Source: Planctomycetota bacterium
Lineage (GTDB): Bacteria; Planctomycetota; MHYJ01; JACQRL01; SBBU01
Assembly (NCBI GenBank): GCA_016206485.1
Contig: JACQRL010000385.1
Span: 1-36,308, forward strand
Direction of reading: 5' to 3'
DNA: 36,308 nucleotides
This document shows, one piece after another, positions 25,398 through 31,616 of this stretch. A program made the translations under genes and the position numbers. The number at the start of each line of letters is the position of its first letter. Position 1 is the stretch's first letter. The notes beneath the pieces were generated by a model. The model searched no databases and was not told where the DNA came from. It was given only the letters and a program-made list of their open reading frames with translations.

Positions 25398-25465
25398 GAT
25401 ATGGAAGATAGAAAACAGAAGACAGAAGACAGAAGACAGGAGTCAGGGGTCAGGAACCAGGGGGT
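25375..25465. repeat. Thirteen-unit heptameric array spanning the hemE end and hemH start
   Basis: Thirteen 7-bp units in perfect phase from 25375 to 25465, grading from AGAATAT/GGAATAC through three exact AGAAGAC copies (25417-25437) to AGGAGTC/AGGGGTC. The array includes the hemE stop (25395-25397) and the hemH ATG (25401). It encodes about the first 21 residues of the ferrochelatase. Confidence 0.9.
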
Positions 25466-26378
25466 TTTGCTGATGGCATACGGAAGTCCAAATAACCTTG
25501 AAGAAATTGAGGCGTACTACACTCACATACGGGGAGGGAGAAATCCAACTCCGGAACAGTTGGAGAATCTAAAAGCCCGTTATAAAGCAATAGGAGGAAA
25601 TACCCCATTACTGGAAATAACAAAAAATGTTGCCGGGAAACTAGGAAAACTTCTTAACGAACAACCTCATAACTCGCCAACCGACAATCAATACAAGGTA
25701 TACATAGGCATGAAACACTGGCATCCATACATTGAGCAAACCATCAGTGAAATGGTAAAAGATGGTATACAAAATGCCATTGCAATTGCTCTCGCTCCAC
25801 ATTACTCAAATCTCAGTGTCGGCAGCTATGTCAAAGCTGTTCAAACTGCTCAGGACAAACTCAACAGCGCAATTAAATTTACTTTCATTAATAGTTGGGC
25901 AGATAACCCTACTTTCCTGGAAGCAATTTCTGACAAAATAACAGATGCGCTGAACGAATTTAGTAATACAGAACGAGAGCAGGTTATGACACTTTTCACA
26001 GCACACAGCCTGCCATCTAAAATTCTTAAAGAGAATGATCCGTATCAGGAACAGTTACTTGAAACATCCAGAAAACTGGCTCAGTTGGCGCGACTCAAAC
26101 AATGGAGATTTGCATATCAAAGCGCCGGTAAGACCGGAGAAGAATGGCTTGGTCCCGATATAACCGAGGCGATCGAAGCTCTCGCTGAAGAGCAACACAA
26201 ATATATCCTCGTCTGTCCGGTAGGTTTTATAACCGATCATCTGGAAATTCTTTATGACGTTGATATAGAAGCGATGGAAACAGCGAAAAGAAATGAAGTT
26301 AAGCTCAAACGAACGGAATCGCTGAATGCAAGTCAAAAACTTATTGAGGCGCTTGCATCATTAGTCAAGTCAATCTAA
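25401..26378 (+). CDS. hemH: Ferrochelatase, likely coproporphyrin type
   Basis: 325 residues. The enzyme inserts iron into a porphyrin. Family motifs: GVLLMAYGSP (first strand, from residue 21), LAPHYSNLSVGSY, catalytic His202 in FTAHSLPSKI, then YQSAGKTGEEWLGPDI and CPVGFITDHLEILYDVD with the conserved Glu. The QSAG...WLGPD form resembles Gram-positive coproporphyrin ferrochelatases more than the E. coli type, so coproporphyrin III may be the substrate (inference). No Fe-S cysteine cluster is seen. The first 20 residues (MEDRKQKTEDRRQESGVRNQ) precede the family core and come from the 7-bp array. No start immediately before GVLL was found, so the tail is probably translated. Confidence 0.95.
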   Translation: MEDRKQKTEDRRQESGVRNQGVLLMAYGSPNNLEEIEAYYTHIRGGRNPTPEQLENLKARYKAIGGNTPLLEITKNVAGKLGKLLNEQPHNSPTDNQYKVYIGMKHWHPYIEQTISEMVKDGIQNAIAIALAPHYSNLSVGSYVKAVQTAQDKLNSAIKFTFINSWADNPTFLEAISDKITDALNEFSNTEREQVMTLFTAHSLPSKILKENDPYQEQLLETSRKLAQLARLKQWRFAYQSAGKTGEEWLGPDITEAIEALAEEQHKYILVCPVGFITDHLEILYDVDIEAMETAKRNEVKLKRTESLNASQKLIEALASLVKSI

Positions 26379-26647
26379 CAACCAATAATTTCCACATATA
26401 GAATTCGACGGCTTCATCTGGAGCGTCGACATGACAGACGCTGCTCATGTTATCGATCCGGAAGACATAGATAGATAGTCTTCTATAAACAGACTTTATT
26501 CTAAGAAATCTTTAGCAGATCTCCTCCACAAAAATCTGTGGCAAACAGCATCCATGAGAAAGCTCTGCTGGAAATCTGATAGTTATATTTATCCAACATC
26601 GGAAAATAATCTAATGCTTCCCGGTTAAAAACGTCCTTATATAACAG
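26379..26647. other. Intergenic region rich in hairpins
   Basis: The first 200 bp contain successive inverted repeats. There is a 10-bp stem at 26405-26429 (outer TCGACG/CGTCGA) and a 9-bp stem at 26429-26450 (ACATGA/TCATGT). Shorter stems are AGTCT/AGACT (26477-26495), CCACA/TGTGG (26526-26541) and CAGCA/TGCTG (26546-26570). GC content is locally higher than around it. A 26-codon open stretch ending at 26479 may be a gene remnant. An AAACGTCCTT motif at 26629-26638 precedes the next ATG. Confidence 0.5.
26405..26570. ncRNA. Candidate structured RNA or relic element
   Basis: At least five short hairpins in tandem, two of them with 9-10 paired bases and small loops, in about 166 bp downstream of hemH. 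No known RNA family is recognised and the strand is undecided. A degenerate mobile or coding relic would also fit. Confidence 0.3.
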
Positions 26648-27865
26648 ATGCAAAATAGATACGCGCTATTGGTCGTGCTCTTTGCGCTCTTTATTGCGCT
26701 GTTTTTTCTACCCAAACAACAGACAAAACCCGTTCAAATATCAGATAACAATGAAAATGCGCTTACAACGTCGGTTAAAGCCCCCGGCTCGGCTTTCAGT
26801 AACAGTCAAACCAAAAACGAAGAAGGCTCCGGCCAAGATGCGCAAACCGCGTTGAAATCTGAACAAGAAATCGAAAGGTCAGTAATAATAACAGGTTCTG
26901 TACTGAAACCTGACGCGACTCCAGTTGAGGGCGCACGCGTGCGAATATCTATCTGCGAACCTGCAGCAGAAGGAAAACAATCCGTAAAGTATGGCGACAG
27001 TTTTCTGAAGGAAACAGCTATCACTGGGTCTTACCCAAGCACAAATAAACAGGGAAACTTCAACACGTCATTCCAATACAGATCAAAGGAATCATCAAAA
27101 CACATTCTTCTGGCTGAAGTATGGTCGCCCTTCACAAATTATAACAAGAGCCTTCAACCGTACGATCGGGAAAAACATCTTGAACTTCTGTACAGCGATC
27201 TGTGTTATGTGAAACCTCAAACATTTATTATAGCGGAAAAAAACAATACTATAAATATCATTTTGTGGTGCCTGCCGACAGCAAAACTCACTGTTCAGAT
27301 TATTCCAGAAAGCACTGAAGCATATTTAAGATTAGAAATTCCGGGCATTCCTGATTCCAGATATTCACGTGAAGACTTCGCAACATTTGAAGGAAAAGCG
27401 ATCTTTGAAGTTCCTGCAGATACTGAATTCAATTTAACCTGCAGAAGCTGCAATTATCCTGATATAAAACACGACATCGAGCCGCTGCAGACCTTATCAG
27501 CTAAATATCTCCGTTTAGAATTCAGCAAGGGACATATCAGATACAGCGGAAATTTCGTAGATGAGAATGGAATCCCAATAAAAGACGCGGGCGTAGAAAT
27601 AATACAAGATGGATTGTCTTCTTACAGAACACAGACTGACAGTAACGGAAGTTTTGTCGCTGAAGGTCTCCTCGACAAACCAATTCGACAAATCAGCTTC
27701 ACCTCTCCAATCAAAAACAATACAAACAATACAATTGAAAAACCTCCAACCTGCGTGTCTGGTACCACGAATTCAATTATTATTTTTAAAAACGTAGACA
27801 TTAATATTTCCAAAACATTCATCTTCGAACAATCCAAGTCCAATCAAGAATCAACAATTGACTGA
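26648..27865 (+). CDS. Membrane-anchored carboxypeptidase-regulatory-like protein (paralog A)
   Basis: 405 residues. An N-terminal helix (YALLVVLFALFIALFFLP) anchors the protein. A Ser/Gln-rich linker follows, then two Ig-like beta-sandwich units of the carboxypeptidase-D regulatory type: ITGSVLKPDATPVEGARVRIS at about 80-100 and GNFVDENGIPIKDAGVEII...TDSNGSFVAEGLL at about 300-345. The middle block LCYVKPQTFIIAEKNN matches LCYSAPQKFILANEQ in the gene at 30323, so the two are paralogs. There is no catalytic motif. A periplasmic binding or structural role is inferred. No ribosome site. Confidence 0.78.
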   Translation: MQNRYALLVVLFALFIALFFLPKQQTKPVQISDNNENALTTSVKAPGSAFSNSQTKNEEGSGQDAQTALKSEQEIERSVIITGSVLKPDATPVEGARVRISICEPAAEGKQSVKYGDSFLKETAITGSYPSTNKQGNFNTSFQYRSKESSKHILLAEVWSPFTNYNKSLQPYDREKHLELLYSDLCYVKPQTFIIAEKNNTINIILWCLPTAKLTVQIIPESTEAYLRLEIPGIPDSRYSREDFATFEGKAIFEVPADTEFNLTCRSCNYPDIKHDIEPLQTLSAKYLRLEFSKGHIRYSGNFVDENGIPIKDAGVEIIQDGLSSYRTQTDSNGSFVAEGLLDKPIRQISFTSPIKNNTNNTIEKPPTCVSGTTNSIIIFKNVDINISKTFIFEQSKSNQESTID

Positions 27866-27935
27866 TTATTGACAAGAGACTCATAAAATACGAAAAACCT
27901 TCGGTTATTAATCAGTAATTGTATATTATTCCCCT

Positions 27936-29159
27936 ATGCCTTTGCCCAGATTAAGGAACATAGATGCATATCCGGTAGACATTGAAGGCAAACGATATGT
28001 TTGTCTGAAAGATCCTGAAAACATTATAGACAACCTTCTTATATTAACTCCGCACGCATTTATGATTGCAACCATGCTCGATGGTAAAAAAGACATACAT
28101 GCCCTTCAGGAATCGTGCGTAAAAATGTTCAAGGGAGCAATGATAGTATCTGATGACATCAAACAACTTGTCAATCAGCTTGATAAAAACGGCTTTCTGC
28201 TTTCAGAGAATTTTGACAGGATAAAATCAAAAATAGAGAATCAGTTTTTGAGTTCGCTGGAACGTCCCGCTTATCTTTCAGGAAAATCCTATCCTGAGTC
28301 GCCCGGAGAACTTTCCAAACTGCTTATCAACTATATAAATGGAGCTTCCAGGAAAACGAAGAAAATCAGCCATGAAAAAATAAAAGGGATTATATCTCCT
28401 CATATTGACTACAACAGAGGCGGCGACTGTTACGGATATGCGTACAACGTGCTGGAAAAAATCGGGCAGGATTATGACACATTTGTAATTCTGGGAGTCG
28501 CGCACTCATCACCTCCTTCACCATATGTATTAACAAGAAAATCATTTGTAACTCCTCTGGGGACAGTACAGACAGACCAGGAAGTTGTTGACTACATAGC
28601 GCAAAGGATTTCATTCGACCCGTTCAAATATGAAATAGTGCACAGAGCTGAACATTCCATAGAATTTCAAGCGATTTTTCTAAAGCACGCCATTAAACAC
28701 GATTTTAAAATAGTTCCGATTCTCTGTTCATCTTTTGAGTCACTTGGTGAAGATGATCCTTGCCACAATAAAAACATTGAGAACTTCATTAAAATACTGA
28801 AAGAAACACTGAAAAAATTCACAAAGAAGAAATTTTTTATTATTTCAGGATCAGATCTTGCGCATGTTGGACCACGATTTGGAGACAACGAGCCTGTAAA
28901 CGACAAAATGATTTCTTGGATGGAAAAAGATGACCAGAGCAGTCTTAAATTCATAAAAAAAGCTGATCCTCTGGGCTTTTACAAATCTGTAATGCATGAC
29001 GGCAACAAGCGCAAAGTCTGCGGACTTTCATCAATATATACAACCCTTAAACTATTAGAGGGAAGCAAGGGAACCATACTTAACTATAACTATGCATCAG
29101 ATCCTGCGGGAGGCATGGTAAGTTATACAAGTGCGGTTTTGAGCCGCCAAAAAGCTTGA
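27936..29159 (+). CDS. MEMO1 / AmmeMemoRadiSam system protein B with N-terminal extra domain
   Basis: 407 residues. The MEMO-like domain (about 148-405) has the expected metal-site residues: His156 (SPHIDY), His190 (GVAHS) and Cys362 (VCGLSSIY), plus EHSIEFQ at 239-245. About 110 residues precede it, with a winged-helix look (LTPHAFMIATMLDG then LVNQLDKNGFLLSE) similar to PqqD-like domains. MEMO family proteins are often encoded with AMMECR1 and a radical SAM enzyme. Neither is in this window. Its TGA overlaps the TTG start of the EamA gene (TTGA), so the two are coupled. The function of bacterial MEMO is not settled. Confidence 0.9.
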   Translation: MPLPRLRNIDAYPVDIEGKRYVCLKDPENIIDNLLILTPHAFMIATMLDGKKDIHALQESCVKMFKGAMIVSDDIKQLVNQLDKNGFLLSENFDRIKSKIENQFLSSLERPAYLSGKSYPESPGELSKLLINYINGASRKTKKISHEKIKGIISPHIDYNRGGDCYGYAYNVLEKIGQDYDTFVILGVAHSSPPSPYVLTRKSFVTPLGTVQTDQEVVDYIAQRISFDPFKYEIVHRAEHSIEFQAIFLKHAIKHDFKIVPILCSSFESLGEDDPCHNKNIENFIKILKETLKKFTKKKFFIISGSDLAHVGPRFGDNEPVNDKMISWMEKDDQSSLKFIKKADPLGFYKSVMHDGNKRKVCGLSSIYTTLKLLEGSKGTILNYNYASDPAGGMVSYTSAVLSRQKA

Positions 29160-30070
29160 AGCGGTCAGATCAAGATAACAACAAAATTATCTCAGCTGTT
29201 TTCGCAATAGCAGCAGCAATTTTATATGGCGCGTCGTTTCCGCTTTCAAAGCAAATACTTGACCAGGAAGTTAATCCATTCATACTTGCGGGACTATTTT
29301 ATACAGTTCAGGCAATTCTTTTTTTCAGTATCAGGACGGTAAAACCTGCAGACCACGCAAATAGATTACAAAAATCTGACTGGCTCTGGCTTTCAGGAAC
29401 AATCATCGCCGGTGGAATAGCTGCTCCTGTGCTCTACCTTCTAGGGCAAAAACAAATATCAGCGCATCTGGCTTCTCTAATTTCACCGCTGGAAATTTTC
29501 TTCACAACAATCATCGCAATTATGTTATTCAAAGAACCTCATTCCAGATCAGAAATTATCTCTATTATATTGATCACTCTCGGCGCAAGCGTTATCGGGA
29601 TGAATATCAAAACAGGCGACAAATCAAATGATACGATGCTTGGGGCGATTCTTGTCCTTTCTGCATTTTTTGCTTGGGGAATTGATAACAATTGTACGGC
29701 ACAGATATCAAAACGGGACACGCTGCAGATTGCAGGATTTAAAGGACTTTTCGGAGGCGCAGCTAATTTATGCCTAGGAATCCTGCTTGGAGCTTCTATT
29801 CCTTCCAGCAACACAATTTTGATTAGAATCGGGCTTATAGGCATTTTCTGTTTTGGGATTTCATTTGTTTTGATTATTTTCTCTATGAGATCACTCGGCG
29901 CATCAAAAACAATCGCCCTTTTCGGCTCTAACCCGGCAGTCGGAGTAGCACTGTCATGGCTCCTGCTTGGAGAGTCCCCATCATTTTGGTACCTTATCGG
30001 CGGGGCAGTAATGATTATTGGCATATATGCGCTCATATTTAAACCGGTAAAAGCAGTACAGAACACATAA
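29156..30070 (+). CDS. EamA/DMT-superfamily transporter
   Basis: 304 residues with about ten hydrophobic helices. It starts IISAVFAIAAAILYGASFPLSKQIL, a typical EamA opening, and the second half begins at about residue 160 (MLGAILVLSAFFAWGIDNN). The TTG start at 29156 overlaps the MEMO1 stop by 4 bp, which argues for translation coupling. The substrate is unknown. It is distinct from the YedA-like transporter at 5430 (different motifs), so this is not a recent duplicate. A long antisense frame over it is not supported. Confidence 0.88.
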   Translation: MKRSDQDNNKIISAVFAIAAAILYGASFPLSKQILDQEVNPFILAGLFYTVQAILFFSIRTVKPADHANRLQKSDWLWLSGTIIAGGIAAPVLYLLGQKQISAHLASLISPLEIFFTTIIAIMLFKEPHSRSEIISIILITLGASVIGMNIKTGDKSNDTMLGAILVLSAFFAWGIDNNCTAQISKRDTLQIAGFKGLFGGAANLCLGILLGASIPSSNTILIRIGLIGIFCFGISFVLIIFSMRSLGASKTIALFGSNPAVGVALSWLLLGESPSFWYLIGGAVMIIGIYALIFKPVKAVQNT

Positions 30071-30089
30071 CAATCGTTTAACAAAAGTT

Positions 30090-30180
30090 CCATAGAAGCA
30101 CAAAACAACAACACAGAGACACTGAAAGGATAAGAAATTTTATTTCTCTGTGTTTCTGCAGTTACTCTGAGTCTCAGTGG
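30090..30180. repeat. CACAGAG-type imperfect palindromic element
   Basis: The left arm begins CCATAGAAGCACAA and includes ACACAGAGACACTG. The right arm includes TTTCTCTGTGTTTCTGCAG and ends CTCAGTGG, its approximate reverse complement. It is a fuller copy of the element at 5328-5397 and could form a long hairpin in the gap before the next gene. Confidence 0.65.
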
Positions 30181-30322
30181 AAGAAATTTGTCAAATACCC
30201 GATCAGTATTTCCATATTTCTTTAAAGGAAACCCAAAAAGCATTGTATATAGTATAGAGATATATGAGGTACAAAGCCGTAAGAGATTATGAGAAACGCC
30301 TTACATTATCGTATAGTATAAT

Positions 30323-31564
30323 ATGAAAAAATATTTGTTTGTGGGAATAGCCGTCCTAATAATAGCCGCCATTTTTATACTACAATCTCAGGGTATCAGG
30401 CATCAAACCAACAATCCCCCAGACAATAATAATACCAATCCGGATGCAGCTGCTACATCTTCAAATCTGACAAAAACCAAAGAAAATCAGGAAGCGCCGG
30501 CAGAGCAGATCAGCAAGCAGGCAGTCACCAAAACTGAAACTGCGCAAAAACATGAAGAGATTGAGAGGGTTGTAAAAATACATGGAACAGTTAAAGATCA
30601 CATCGGGAAATCAGTGAGGGGAGCATTCGTTGCTGTTGATATCGTCCCGGATAACACTGGTGAAAAATATATTCAGGATTCCGATAATCATCACCAAAAC
30701 TTTATAGCCTACAAGGGATATACCTCAGGTGTATATACAAACAAAAAAGGAAAGTTTTCCATAGAGATAAAATATAAAACAAAACAGCATGATATTCTCT
30801 ACATAGGAGTTGTTCCTGATTTTAGCTCAAAGCAGCTGGCGCTGCTTGAAAACATCTCTAACGTGCCGAAAAATAAAAGATATTCAAAAAATGAGCCGAC
30901 AGAGCTGTGTTATTCCGCGCCGCAAAAATTTATTCTCGCAAATGAACAGGAAATAATAGAAAGCGAAATAATCTTTAACTGCGCAGAAACCGCAACGATA
31001 ACTTTGGATGGCATAAACAAAGACACATTCCCTGAAATATTAATGAAGTTTTCTGACGCAAACTGGGCAATCGATGTTCAGCTTTCACCAAATCTGCTCA
31101 CCCAGAAATGGGTTTTAGACGTACCTTCAAATACATCTTTTGATCTCCTTATCTCTCTGGAAGGGTATCTTGATACCCGACATAGTTTCAATCAGCTAAA
31201 ACCGGGTGAGAATATCGTACTTGAACTGAATTTTGAAAAGGGTACAGAGGAACTGACAGGCGTATGCCTTGATGAAAACGGAGTCAATGTTATGCCGGGA
31301 GTGTATGTAAGTGCGATTCAAGATGGGCTTTCAGCAGGGGTAAGCACGGTAACAGACCAATCAGGACGTTTCACATTAAAAGGACTTTTAAAGAAAAAAA
31401 TCAGGAGATTAATATTTAATGATCAGCGACACGGTTACAGGATCATTGAATTGAAAGATATCGACATCCACTCGCCAATCGAAATCAAACTGCCAAAGAT
31501 GACAGAAAGCGAGAGAAATAAATTTAATTCCAAAGGCGAAGGAAAAAAAAGAGGAAGCGAATAA
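30323..31564 (+). CDS. Membrane-anchored carboxypeptidase-regulatory-like protein (paralog B)
   Basis: 413 residues: an N-terminal helix (LFVGIAVLIIAAIFIL), an Asn/Thr/Glu-rich linker, then IHGTVKDHIGKSVRGAFVAVDIV (about 90-112). A central strand-rich region has LCYSAPQKFILANEQEIIE. A second regulatory-like unit follows: LTGVCLDENGVNVMPGVYVSA...TDQSGRFTLKGLL (about 312-355). It shares order and motifs with the 26648 gene. No catalytic motif. The ATG sits right after a TATAAT (30317-30322). AAACGCCTT lies at 30294-30302. Confidence 0.78.
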   Translation: MKKYLFVGIAVLIIAAIFILQSQGIRHQTNNPPDNNNTNPDAAATSSNLTKTKENQEAPAEQISKQAVTKTETAQKHEEIERVVKIHGTVKDHIGKSVRGAFVAVDIVPDNTGEKYIQDSDNHHQNFIAYKGYTSGVYTNKKGKFSIEIKYKTKQHDILYIGVVPDFSSKQLALLENISNVPKNKRYSKNEPTELCYSAPQKFILANEQEIIESEIIFNCAETATITLDGINKDTFPEILMKFSDANWAIDVQLSPNLLTQKWVLDVPSNTSFDLLISLEGYLDTRHSFNQLKPGENIVLELNFEKGTEELTGVCLDENGVNVMPGVYVSAIQDGLSAGVSTVTDQSGRFTLKGLLKKKIRRLIFNDQRHGYRIIELKDIDIHSPIEIKLPKMTESERNKFNSKGEGKKRGSE

Positions 31565-31575
31565 TCCGCAGTATG

Positions 31576-31612
31576 CTTATCGTGAGAACAATTTCAGTTC
31601 GTTTGGCATAAG
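31576..31612. terminator. Weak hairpin between convergent genes
   Basis: CTTAT (31576) pairs with ATAAG (31612), and the inner GAAC pairs with GTTC, with mismatches between. It could serve as a shared terminator for the two convergent genes, but there is no clear T-run. Confidence 0.25.
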
Positions 31613-31616
31613 ATTT

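Noticed and set aside
25375-25465. CRISPR-like array
   Set aside because: The unit is 7 bp with no spacers, so it is a simple short tandem repeat.
29539-30243. 234-codon reverse frame over the EamA gene
   Set aside because: It is antisense to a clear transporter gene and runs through the CACAGAG repeat. The protein has no recognisable motif.
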